Assembly: GCA_039680605.1 (NCBI GenBank)
Contig: JBDKTA010000009.1
Location: 1-64,000, forward strand
Reading direction: 5' to 3'
Length of the DNA: 64,000 nucleotides
Source: Planctomycetaceae bacterium
GTDB taxonomy: Bacteria; Planctomycetota; Phycisphaerae; SM23-33
Each line of letters begins with the position of its first letter. Within the stretch, counting starts at the first letter, position 1. The translations under genes were made by a program, and so were the position numbers. Below the pieces are notes generated by a model. That model did no database searches, was not told the origin of the DNA, and saw nothing but the letters and a program-made list of their open reading frames with translations. Positions 52,238 to 60,391 of this stretch are shown here, piece after piece.

Positions 52238-53374
52238 CTTCTGGCAAATCGGCAGGTAGCCGTACGGCAGTTGCAGGATGATCGTGGCGATGGCCGTGCC
52301 ATAGGTCGTGCCAACGCTGTCGCCGTTCCAACTGCCGTCGGGCGCCTGTCGCTCGATCAGCATCTTGCTGATCTTGGGGTAATAATCTTTCCAGTCGTTG
52401 CCTCCGCGATGGTACATCCCCTGGGCGTAGTAGAAGTGCGCGTAAAAGTAATGCCCGGAGGTTTCGGAGGAATCCATCTTGCCCTTGCAGTACTTGACCA
52501 GCCGCTCGACCATCTCGTTCTCGCCCCCGCCGGCGGTGCGGTCGTAAACCCCGGCGGCGTAGAAGCAGGCGATGGCGGCCGCTGAGATCGGCGGGCGGCT
52601 GGACCCGCGCGACTGGGCGGAATAGCAGATGCCCCCGTCGGGCATCTGGCAGTGCTTGAGGTACGCCACCGCGCGATCGATGGTTTCCTTGGGCACCTTG
52701 ATACCGGCGTTTCGGCAGGCGCGCAGGGCCTGCAACTGCGTGACGGTCACGCTGCCCTCGTCGCCTTGCCCGGTGGGAGTGTAGATCCACCCGCCGGCGT
52801 TCTTGAGCGGCGCACCGAGGTCGGACTGGCTCTTGACCGTCAGGGCGACTGCCTTGTCGAGCACCTTCTTCAAGCGCGCCTCGTCGGCGCTTTGAAGCTC
52901 GTTGCCGTAGCACTGGGCCAGAAAGAGCATTCCGAATCCGTGTCCGTACATGCTGCGGCTTTCGGCGCCCTGGCCGACGATCAGACCGTCGTCGTTAGCC
53001 TCGGCGAGGCGCAGCACGTAGTTCATGGCGCGCGAGACTTCGCGGCTGTGCGGACCCGATTGCGGATTGGACCCTCCAGCCATCAGGGCGATGCCCGCCA
53101 GAGAGGTCATCACGCAGGGATACACGCCATAGCCGCCGCTGTTGAGCCAACTGCCGTCGCGCCGCTGGGTCTTGGCCAGGTAGTTCATGCCCTTTTCGAT
53201 GGCGGCGACCGTCGCGCGGTCGACCATGTCGGGCAGGACGGTGCTCGGGGCAGCCGCGCGGGCGGTCCCCCGCGAGGCCGGCTCCGGCCATGCGGTGGCG
53301 AGAACGGCTGCGAGCACCGCCGCGGCGGCGGCAGCCCAGGTTGCGGCCAACTGCCTGCGTTTATTCTTCGCCAT
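52235..53374 (-). CDS. Exported prenyltransferase/squalene-oxidase-repeat protein
   Basis: A 379-aa protein with a signal peptide or TM anchor (residues 10-28) and an alpha/alpha-toroid built of QRRDGSWLNSGGY, DGGICYSAQSRG and APDGSWNGDS repeats, the pattern of squalene cyclase and prenyltransferase beta-subunit folds. The Asp-rich or DxDD catalytic motif of true cyclases is not evident, so it is probably not a terpene cyclase; planctomycetes have many such non-catalytic members. It overlaps the PQQ-propeller gene by 14 bp and precedes moxR. Confidence 0.86.
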   Translation of the reverse strand: MAKNKRRQLAATWAAAAAAVLAAVLATAWPEPASRGTARAAAPSTVLPDMVDRATVAAIEKGMNYLAKTQRRDGSWLNSGGYGVYPCVMTSLAGIALMAGGSNPQSGPHSREVSRAMNYVLRLAEANDDGLIVGQGAESRSMYGHGFGMLFLAQCYGNELQSADEARLKKVLDKAVALTVKSQSDLGAPLKNAGGWIYTPTGQGDEGSVTVTQLQALRACRNAGIKVPKETIDRAVAYLKHCQMPDGGICYSAQSRGSSRPPISAAAIACFYAAGVYDRTAGGGENEMVERLVKYCKGKMDSSETSGHYFYAHFYYAQGMYHRGGNDWKDYYPKISKMLIERQAPDGSWNGDSVGTTYGTAIATIILQLPYGYLPICQK

Positions 53375-56300
53375 AGACGGTCACCCCGTTGCTGCCTTCG
53401 ATGCCGGCGCGGTTGCCGATCACGACCGGCGGACCGATCATGAAGCGGCGGATGTAGGTTTCATTGTTCACCGGAGGCCCCGCTGCGGGAACGTCCACCC
53501 TGGCGGCCTCTTTGCCGTCGCCGGCGGAAAGAATCCTCAGCGAGACAGGCCTGGAATAGTTTGTGGACTGGCACATCAGCAGCACCTGCTCCCGGGCGGG
53601 CATTACCGGCGAAGCAAAGTATACATTGGTGGGACTGGCGTCGATAGTGGTTGTCCAGAGGCGCTTGCCGGCGGCGTCAAAGGCCTGCACCACCATGCCG
53701 CGGCAATAGTTGTTAGCCGCCCGCGAGCCGACGGCCAGTTGCAGGTTCGACAGCGAATAGACCACCACGACCTTGTCGCCGACGAGGCTCAGGCTGACCG
53801 GATCGGGCACGAACCCGCTGACGTTGGCCCCCTGGAGCGTCCCGAGCAGTTGCCCCCCGCGGGTGATCGACAGCACGTCGATCGCGCTGCCGCCGCGGCA
53901 GACGTACAGGCGGTCGGCGAACATGCCCATGATCTGCTGATCGGGTTTGGAATCGTATTTCCGCGTCCACAGCGCCTCGGTGGCCGACCCGTCGTGCATC
54001 GTCACCACGCCGTCGGACATCACGGCCATCATGGCCCCTTCGCCCAGGCACCCGTCGACATTCTGTCCGCGCCACTGGTTGAGAACCTTCCCGCTGACCA
54101 GGTCGAAACACGTCAGGCGGCTGCCGCGGTGGCGGACGAGCATGAAGCGGTCGGAGATCTGCGGCGGGTCCACCGGAAGTATCGGCGTGTTGCGGTCGTT
54201 GGGATTTCCCAGCCGCGCCGGCCAGCGCGGGGCGCCCTTGGCCACGTCGATGCACACCAGACCGCCGGTAGGATCGGCGATGGCGATCACGCCCGATCCG
54301 GCGCCGATCGACAGCACGCCGTGAACCCCCAGCTTTGCCAGCTCCATTTCTTCCAGAAGCTTTCCGTCGGCGGCATTGAGGCGGATGGCGTTCTGCTTGT
54401 CGACGAGCATCAGCACCTTGCCGTCGGCGCTCATGGCCGCGCCCATGCTGTACCCTCGCCCGGCGCCCTGGTGTACCGGCAGCAGGGCCAGCGGGCGCAC
54501 CTTGGTTCTCCAGCGCAGGGCCTTCTCCGCGTCGGCGGCGGCGGTGTCGAACATGACCACGTGCTCGACCTGGCGCAGGAAAATGCACGTTCCCACCCGC
54601 AGGGGGCGAAGGTCCTGGTCTCGCAGGATGATGGCCTTTTCGCCCACGGTCATGAGTTCTTTGAGCGGCAGCGGCACGCGCCCCAGCGCCTCGGTCGGCG
54701 GAGCGGCCACGCTGCCGGCCTCGATCTTCTGGATCAACTCGCCCAGCGTGCCCTCGATGTCGGCGAATTTGATCGGGGTCTGGGGCGGGAGGTTCCGCAC
54801 CAGGTTGCAGTACAGTATGGGAATGGCCGTCTTTCCGGACCGCCCGTGCAGGATCGCCAGGGCGATGGTCGCCGAGGGGCGCAGCGGACTGCCGGTCATG
54901 TACGCCAGAGTCGAGAGGCTGGCGATGGCCTTGTCCATGGCGTCTTTGGACTGCCGGGCCGGTTGAGACGCGGCGGCGGTGGTGGCAGTGCGATACCAGC
55001 TTTCAGCCGCGGCCATCAGGGCGTCGTCGGCCCAGGCGCTGTGCGGCCAGCGGGCGGCGACGGCGGCCAAGCCCGCCGGGTCGTCCTTGGCGGCAGCGGC
55101 GTCCATAGCGGCCTTGGCCAGGCGGTCGAACTTCTCCAGGATGGTCGGACCCTGGATTTCCAGGAGCCTTTCGATAATGCGCTGCCCGATGACTTCACCG
55201 GTATAGCGTTGCATGTCGCCGTCGAGTCTCACGCCCAGGTCGGCGTCGGGCCCGATCTCAACGTCGACGAGCTCTTCCTGGGGATGGCTCTCAGCCAGTT
55301 CCTGCGCCAGGTCGGCAGCCTCCTCGGCGCGCCCGAGCTTGTCCATGCACTTGGCCAGGCGGATGAGCATGTGGGCTTTTTCCTGGCTGGTGCCTGCCGC
55401 GGCGCGGGCCCTTGTGAAGAACGCCAGCATTTTCTCGCCGTCAGGCGCCGAATTGCCCAAGGCCACCAGGGTGCGGTACTTCCAACTGGCCAGTTGCGGG
55501 ACCAGGGCGGTCTCATTTGCCTGCTGGGCCAGTTCGTGGCAGGCCTCGACGTCGGCCAGTGCGGCGTCGAATCGGCGGGCGTTGAACGACAGGCGTAAGC
55601 GTTGGAACAGGGCGTCGCACTTCTTGGCGCCCGGGGGCGACTGCTCGAACTGCTCGGTCAGCCGCTGGAGCATGCGGTCGTAATCGAGATAGGCGCAGAC
55701 TCCGGCGGCGTTGGCGGCAATGAGCTTACCGTCGACGCTGACGAGGTTTCCCAGCAGGGCGGCGGCGTCGACCAGGTCGCTGCTCTGGAGGGTGTATTTG
55801 TCCAGCGAGAACCGCACCAGTTTGCCCTCGGTCGATGCCAGGGCGCACTTGGCGGAAACGGCCGGGCGACCGATGATGTCCTTGGCCTCGGAGGGCTGGC
55901 TGAGGATCTTGCCATCTCGTGTGCCCACCACGGCCAGCCCCGGACTGCTCAGCAGCACGCGCTGGGGGTCGATGGCGCTGAGGTCGCGCAGCCCTTCGCG
56001 GGACCGCTCCCACAGCAGCTTGCCGTCCTCGGTGGAAAACGCCATCGCCTGCTCGCTGTCGGCGGGAAGGCACAACAGCCGCCCCTGGCAGACGATCAGC
56101 GGATTGCGGGGCATCGGGGCCTGGGCGGCCATGCCGCCGTAGCCCGAGGCCGCCAACAGGCGCTGGACGCCTTCGGAGGTGTTGGTGGAGCTGTCATACT
56201 GGTAGGCCCAGACGGCCTGGCCGCTTTGGGCGTCGTAGGCGGCGACGGCGCCGGCGTTGGTGAGCACGAAGACGCGCCCTTCGGAGACCGCCGGGTTGCT

Positions 56301-57953
56301 GCAGCGTTCGATCAGATTGGCGATGCCGTAAGCATAGTACTGCATCGGCACGATCGGCGCCTGCGAGATCAGCGACGTCCACAGCAGCGCCCCCGATCGG
56401 GCGTCCAGGCACAGCAGATGGTAGCTGTCGAGGTAGTGGGTGACGATGTACAGCCGTCCGCGGCAGTACGTCGGGGGCGAGACGAACTTTCCGTCGTTGA
56501 CGATGTCTTCCTTGACCTGCGAGTTGGGCAGGCGCCAGAGATTGACGCCCTGGTCGGTCATGGAAAACGCCGCCAGGGTCGCCCCGTCGCGGGCTTGGCC
56601 GCCGTCGTTGCCCCTGGCCATCATCATGCGGTTCATCATCGACGAGAACTCGCCCAGGGCGAAGACCTTCCCGTCGCCGCAGGTCAGGACGTAGCGCCCA
56701 CCGTCGTCCAGGCTCGGCACCGGGCGGTAATAGTAGTAGGACCCGTTGCGGGCGGTCGACTTGCGGGTCATGGCGAAGTTGGCCTTCCACAGCGGCTGGG
56801 CGGGGGAGAAGATGTCGCAGGCGATGACCGACTCGTCGGTGCGGAAGATCACCGTGCTGCCGATGACCACCGGCTGCACCATCGCCGGAACGATGCCTTC
56901 GCGGACCTGCTGTCCGAACTGCTGGCGGTAGGATACCATGCCCCGCCGCAGCGTCATGTCCAGGCGCATTTGCTGATGGGCGTTGCCCTGCGTCATCGAT
57001 TCGTCTGCCGCGATCAGGTTGTCGCTCGTCAGCGTGCTGCCCCCGGCGGGAGGATACCGCCAGTGCGGGGCAAGGACCACGTCGGCGTCGCTCATCGTGG
57101 CCATGCCATCGCTGACGCCGCCGAGTCCCGGCCAGTCGCCCGCCGGTTGCGGCGCCCATTGCGGGTTGGGCGCGACGGTCATCATCTCCCGGACGAACCC
57201 CGCCAGGTTCTGCCGCCGCCCGCCGACGAAGCCCTGCGCCTCGGGGAAGCGCTGCTGCAGCGTCGCCAGCGCCTTGGCGGCCTGTGCCGCATCGCCGCCG
57301 AGGTGTTCACTCACCGCGACTCGCGCCAGGAGCGTGGCATGCTCGGACTCGTCGATGCGCCCCGAAAGGGCCTCGCGCCACAGTTGCGCGGCCTGGCTGT
57401 ACTGGGCGCGGTCGAAGTTCATCGCCGCCACCGTCAGCAGGGCCAGGCGTCCGTGAATGGTGTGCGCGTATTGCCGGGCGACCCGCCGCAGGGCGTTGAG
57501 GTCGCCGCTGCGGTTGGCCTCTTCGAACATCCGCATGGCTTTGGGGCCGTGGACCGAGCGGTAGAACTCCAGCCCCTGGGCGTTCATCGAGCCGATCGCG
57601 TCATTGGCCTTGCTGGCCAGCGAAACGAACCGCCTGCCCTCCTCGACGGCGACGAACCCCGTGTCATTCTGATCGATCAGCGACTGCAGGATGTCCAACG
57701 CCTCGCGGAACTTGTTGTCCTTGATAAGATCCTGCGCCTGGCTGAGGAAACCGGCCAGCTCGTCGTCGGCATTGACGATCGGAACGGTCTTGCCGGCCTT
57801 TTCGCTGGGCGCCTGCCGCACGGCCACGGGGCGGATCCGAGCGATCTGGGCGGCGCTGGGCGCGCTCGATGCCAGCGCAATCCCGATCACCGCCAACACC
57901 GCCATGGCGGCTGTCAGCCCTTTACGGGCAGGTTGACTGCGACAGATCCTCAT
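53361..57953 (-). CDS. Giant exported protein with two PQQ-type propellers
   Basis: A 1530-aa protein. Signal peptide to about residue 35, TPR-like helices (50-260, FREALDILQSLIDQ, RAQYSQAAQLWREAL), a first beta-propeller (about 340-720) with PQQ/BamB-type strands (LLCLDARSGALLWTS, AAYDAQSGQAVWAYQY, AFSTEDGKLLWERS), a second helical region (about 780-1080), and a second propeller (about 1150-1500; VCIDVAKGAPRWPARL, TCFDLVSGKVLNQW). No enzyme residues of PQQ dehydrogenases were seen; it is probably a binding scaffold. It is the first gene of the run toward moxR; its stop overlaps the next gene. Confidence 0.88.
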   Translation of the reverse strand: MRICRSQPARKGLTAAMAVLAVIGIALASSAPSAAQIARIRPVAVRQAPSEKAGKTVPIVNADDELAGFLSQAQDLIKDNKFREALDILQSLIDQNDTGFVAVEEGRRFVSLASKANDAIGSMNAQGLEFYRSVHGPKAMRMFEEANRSGDLNALRRVARQYAHTIHGRLALLTVAAMNFDRAQYSQAAQLWREALSGRIDESEHATLLARVAVSEHLGGDAAQAAKALATLQQRFPEAQGFVGGRRQNLAGFVREMMTVAPNPQWAPQPAGDWPGLGGVSDGMATMSDADVVLAPHWRYPPAGGSTLTSDNLIAADESMTQGNAHQQMRLDMTLRRGMVSYRQQFGQQVREGIVPAMVQPVVIGSTVIFRTDESVIACDIFSPAQPLWKANFAMTRKSTARNGSYYYYRPVPSLDDGGRYVLTCGDGKVFALGEFSSMMNRMMMARGNDGGQARDGATLAAFSMTDQGVNLWRLPNSQVKEDIVNDGKFVSPPTYCRGRLYIVTHYLDSYHLLCLDARSGALLWTSLISQAPIVPMQYYAYGIANLIERCSNPAVSEGRVFVLTNAGAVAAYDAQSGQAVWAYQYDSSTNTSEGVQRLLAASGYGGMAAQAPMPRNPLIVCQGRLLCLPADSEQAMAFSTEDGKLLWERSREGLRDLSAIDPQRVLLSSPGLAVVGTRDGKILSQPSEAKDIIGRPAVSAKCALASTEGKLVRFSLDKYTLQSSDLVDAAALLGNLVSVDGKLIAANAAGVCAYLDYDRMLQRLTEQFEQSPPGAKKCDALFQRLRLSFNARRFDAALADVEACHELAQQANETALVPQLASWKYRTLVALGNSAPDGEKMLAFFTRARAAAGTSQEKAHMLIRLAKCMDKLGRAEEAADLAQELAESHPQEELVDVEIGPDADLGVRLDGDMQRYTGEVIGQRIIERLLEIQGPTILEKFDRLAKAAMDAAAAKDDPAGLAAVAARWPHSAWADDALMAAAESWYRTATTAAASQPARQSKDAMDKAIASLSTLAYMTGSPLRPSATIALAILHGRSGKTAIPILYCNLVRNLPPQTPIKFADIEGTLGELIQKIEAGSVAAPPTEALGRVPLPLKELMTVGEKAIILRDQDLRPLRVGTCIFLRQVEHVVMFDTAAADAEKALRWRTKVRPLALLPVHQGAGRGYSMGAAMSADGKVLMLVDKQNAIRLNAADGKLLEEMELAKLGVHGVLSIGAGSGVIAIADPTGGLVCIDVAKGAPRWPARLGNPNDRNTPILPVDPPQISDRFMLVRHRGSRLTCFDLVSGKVLNQWRGQNVDGCLGEGAMMAVMSDGVVTMHDGSATEALWTRKYDSKPDQQIMGMFADRLYVCRGGSAIDVLSITRGGQLLGTLQGANVSGFVPDPVSLSLVGDKVVVVYSLSNLQLAVGSRAANNYCRGMVVQAFDAAGKRLWTTTIDASPTNVYFASPVMPAREQVLLMCQSTNYSRPVSLRILSAGDGKEAARVDVPAAGPPVNNETYIRRFMIGPPVVIGNRAGIEGSNGVTVYGEE

Positions 57954-58443
57954 TCACCATCCAATCCAATGCTGCAGCAGGCCCCCGTCGGGGCGGAAGG
58001 CACGTCCACAGAATACGTCATCAGGCCGTCGCAGGCAACCATCCTGCATCGCCCCGCCGGAACTGTTAGTCGCCCCAGTGGCAGTGTGGTTCCCGGAATT
58101 CGCACCCTATATTACCGCCGAACCGGGTGGCATGGCCATGGTTGTGCGCTGAGCATCGTGGCGACCCACGAAAAACAGGCACGGGCGCCGCCATGCCACC
58201 CGTCGGATCAAACAAATTCAGGCCGTTATTTTTCTTGTAAGCCGACGGCGCGTGTCGAATAATATTATGTAGCACAATTGAATAGGCGCGGTTGCTCAGC
58301 CGTAAAATACACGCTGCACCCGGCATCATCCATCTCTCATACCACGGCAGAGCGGCCCGGCACGTTTGGAAGGGTCGCTGAATCCCTATGCTTGGTTTCA
58401 TGGTCTTCCATCATCCCAAGGCCTTGAAAGGCAGGTACTTCAT
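57954..58443. other. 490-bp intergenic region with a palindromic element
   Basis: This lies between the divergent PQQ-propeller and zinc-finger genes, so promoters for both are expected. The clearest element is a 13-bp perfect inverted repeat at 58124-58202 (CGGGTGGCATGGC / GCCATGCCACCCG) with an inner CGTGG-CGAC-CCACG hairpin; its arms resemble the GGCATGG hairpin family. From 58200 to 58320 the DNA is AT-richer (AATAATATTATG near 58258), a possible promoter zone, but I cannot define boxes. I see no gene. Confidence 0.5.
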
Positions 58444-59157
58444 ATGTGCGCGTCATTCGACTCCGGCAGTGAATCGACATTGGGCGGCCCGGGGCAATCC
58501 CTCAGCGACAGCCGCATCAGCAGCGATTCGCCCGACATGGACCTGGCACTGGGGGAACTTCACGACGCCTTGCGGCAGAGACAGGTGCAGTTGATCTGCG
58601 CGGCGTACGAGGCCTGCCGCCGTGCGGCGCGCCGCGCGGGCATCGACGACGTGATGGAGGCGGCCCAGGCGTCGTGCGATCAGCCGGTCCGCCCGCTGAT
58701 CGTCTCGGCGTACTCGCACCGCCACTGCTTCATGTGCAACCGGGGAACCCGTCTGTGCGAGCGCTGCCACGGAACGGGGCTCGACGGTGGTTCACGCTGC
58801 CCCAACTGCGAGGGCCTGGGCCTGCTCGAGTGCGGGTTCTGCGGCGCCACCGGCTGGGCCGATCGGGCTCCCAATCCGCCCGAGATCTTTGGCGAGGTGC
58901 TCCACCGCCAGTACAGACATATGAAGGACGGCTTGGAAAAGGCCGACGCCGAACTCAAGAGCGTTCTGGGCGGCGGCAAGATTGCACCCATGCCTCGCGA
59001 CGCCAGGCTCAAAATCGTCGCCGCCGTGCTGCGCCTCCAGGCGCGAATCCGCGACCTGATCCACGCCCAGGCCGTCCCCCAAGGCGAGATAACCGCCCTC
59101 GAAACCGTCACCGAGAAACTCGATCAAAAGCTCGATCTCTTCCGGGCGAAACCGTAA
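58444..59157 (+). CDS. Protein with DnaJ-type zinc-finger core
   Basis: A 237-aa cytoplasmic protein. Helices at 25-75, then a Cys-rich centre (CFMCNRGTRLCERCHGTG, CPNCEGLGLLECGFCGATGW; residues about 97-145) with four CxxC pairs and GTG/GLG spacing like the DnaJ/Hsp40 zinc-binding domain, and a C-terminal coiled coil (IRDLIHAQAVPQGEI, LETVTEKLDQKLDLF). There is no J-domain, so it is not DnaJ; similar zinc-finger proteins act in tRNA or chaperone functions, but the role is unknown. ATG at 58444 has AGGT upstream. Confidence 0.78.
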   Translation: MCASFDSGSESTLGGPGQSLSDSRISSDSPDMDLALGELHDALRQRQVQLICAAYEACRRAARRAGIDDVMEAAQASCDQPVRPLIVSAYSHRHCFMCNRGTRLCERCHGTGLDGGSRCPNCEGLGLLECGFCGATGWADRAPNPPEIFGEVLHRQYRHMKDGLEKADAELKSVLGGGKIAPMPRDARLKIVAAVLRLQARIRDLIHAQAVPQGEITALETVTEKLDQKLDLFRAKP

Positions 59158-59296
59158 CCCGAAAACTCCATGAACCGCAGAGTACGCAGAGAAGCAAATG
59201 GCTATAACAAGACCATCTAACGTCGCCGTCGGCGTTAATCCGGAAAAACAGACTGTCCATGCGGCCCGCTTCCGTAGGTTTCTGTAAGTCTCTTTT

Positions 59297-59348
59297 TTCA
59301 AAATACCTCTGCGGCCTCTGCGATCTCCGCGGTGAAATATCCGGGCTA
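59297..59348. repeat. 52-bp dispersed repeat, copy B (inverted)
   Basis: This is the reverse complement of the repeat at 22613-22664, with 48 of 52 identical bases (CGCGGTGAAATATCCGGGCT near its right end on the plus strand). A CGCAGAGTACGCAGAG unit at about 59175 may belong to the same family. Confidence 0.75.
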
Positions 59349-59358
59349 ACCGCAGAAC

Positions 59359-59388
59359 CGATTACTGATTACCAATTACTGATTACTG
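59359..59388. repeat. ATTACTGATTAC-type repeats
   Basis: Units of CGATTACTGATTACC and AATTACTGATTACTG, the inverted form of the GTAATCAGT repeats at 14208-14313 and 21531. They lie 24 bp upstream of the GT2 start and leave no room for a normal leader. Confidence 0.6.
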
Positions 59389-59411
59389 TTCTTGACGGTA
59401 TAGTGTCGTCT

Positions 59412-60350
59412 ATGACAAGCGACTATCGCCCCATGTTTTCAGTCATCATGCCGGTCTACAACCACCGGCCGTTCGTGGGCGAGGCCATCCAGTCCGTCCG
59501 GGACCAGACCTTCGGCGACTGGGAGCTGATCGTCATTGATGACGGGTCCACCGACGGCAGCGGCGGCGTGATCGACGTGTACGCCGCGGCCGATGCCCGC
59601 GTGCGCGCTGTCCACCAGGCCAATGGCGGACAAGCCGCGGCGCGCAACGCCGGAATCGACCTGGCGCGGGGGCAGTGGGTGGCGTACCTCGACAGCGACG
59701 ACGTGCTGCTAACGCAGACCCTGGAGCATTACGCCGCGTATATTCAGGAGCATCCCCAGGCCCAGTTCATCTACGGATACCGCAATCGTATGAACGCGGA
59801 CGGGACGGTGGAGGAACTGCCCCTGCCGGAGTATCAGCTTCGCGTGACCGACGCCCGCGACCTGTTCGAGAAAACGTTCCTCTCGCAGTTGTGCGTCTGT
59901 TACCGCCTGGACCTGCTCAGGAAAGTCGGCGGATTCGACCCGCGATTGTTCTGCGCTGAAGACTACGACCTGAACCTGCGCCTGAGCCTGCACACCAAAT
60001 TCGAGCCCATCGGCAAGCTTACCGGCGTTCGCCGCCGCCATACCACCAACGTCTCCGCCCAGACCGGCCCCACGCGGATGCTCGAGGCCGGCGTGCTCAA
60101 GCGATGGGTCGAAAAGCACGGCGGGCGCGATCTGCTGGCGCCCGAGGTCATCGCCAATCGCCTCGCCAAGCTCTACTACAGCGCCGGCCGCCAGTACTTC
60201 AAGAGCCGCTGCATGGCCCAGGCGGTGGTGGCATTCCAGCATGCCCACCAGTACCGCCGGACCTTCAAGAGCGTCACGCTGATGGCGATGGCGGTGCTGC
60301 TGCGCCCCATCGGCAAACACGACCCCAAGCTGATCCCGGCGTTGGATTAG
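59412..60350 (+). CDS. Family 2 glycosyltransferase
   Basis: A 312-aa inverting GT-A enzyme. SVIMPVYNHRPFVGEA, then VIDDGSTDGS (residues 42-50), AYLDSDDVLL with the metal-binding DxD (94-97) and an AEDYDLNLRL catalytic-base region are all typical of GT2. A C-terminal amphipathic helix (MAMAVLLRPIG) may associate with membrane. Sugar and acceptor are unknown. ATG at 59412 has no Shine-Dalgarno and follows TATAGT by 8 nt, so a leaderless mRNA is possible; ATG at 59433 is an alternative. The longer frame to 59259 crosses repeats. Confidence 0.9.
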   Translation: MTSDYRPMFSVIMPVYNHRPFVGEAIQSVRDQTFGDWELIVIDDGSTDGSGGVIDVYAAADARVRAVHQANGGQAAARNAGIDLARGQWVAYLDSDDVLLTQTLEHYAAYIQEHPQAQFIYGYRNRMNADGTVEELPLPEYQLRVTDARDLFEKTFLSQLCVCYRLDLLRKVGGFDPRLFCAEDYDLNLRLSLHTKFEPIGKLTGVRRRHTTNVSAQTGPTRMLEAGVLKRWVEKHGGRDLLAPEVIANRLAKLYYSAGRQYFKSRCMAQAVVAFQHAHQYRRTFKSVTLMAMAVLLRPIGKHDPKLIPALD

Positions 60351-60391
60351 CGAGTTGTAATCTCACCACTCACCACTCACCACTGCTTTAT

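Noticed and set aside
52235-53374. Terpene (squalene-hopene) cyclase
   Set aside because: The QxxDGSW repeats fit the fold but the protein is short and lacks an evident DxDD catalytic motif.
55602-58262. 886-aa plus-strand open frame over the propeller gene
   Set aside because: It is an antisense shadow with repetitive His/Val/Gly composition and crosses into the intergenic palindrome.
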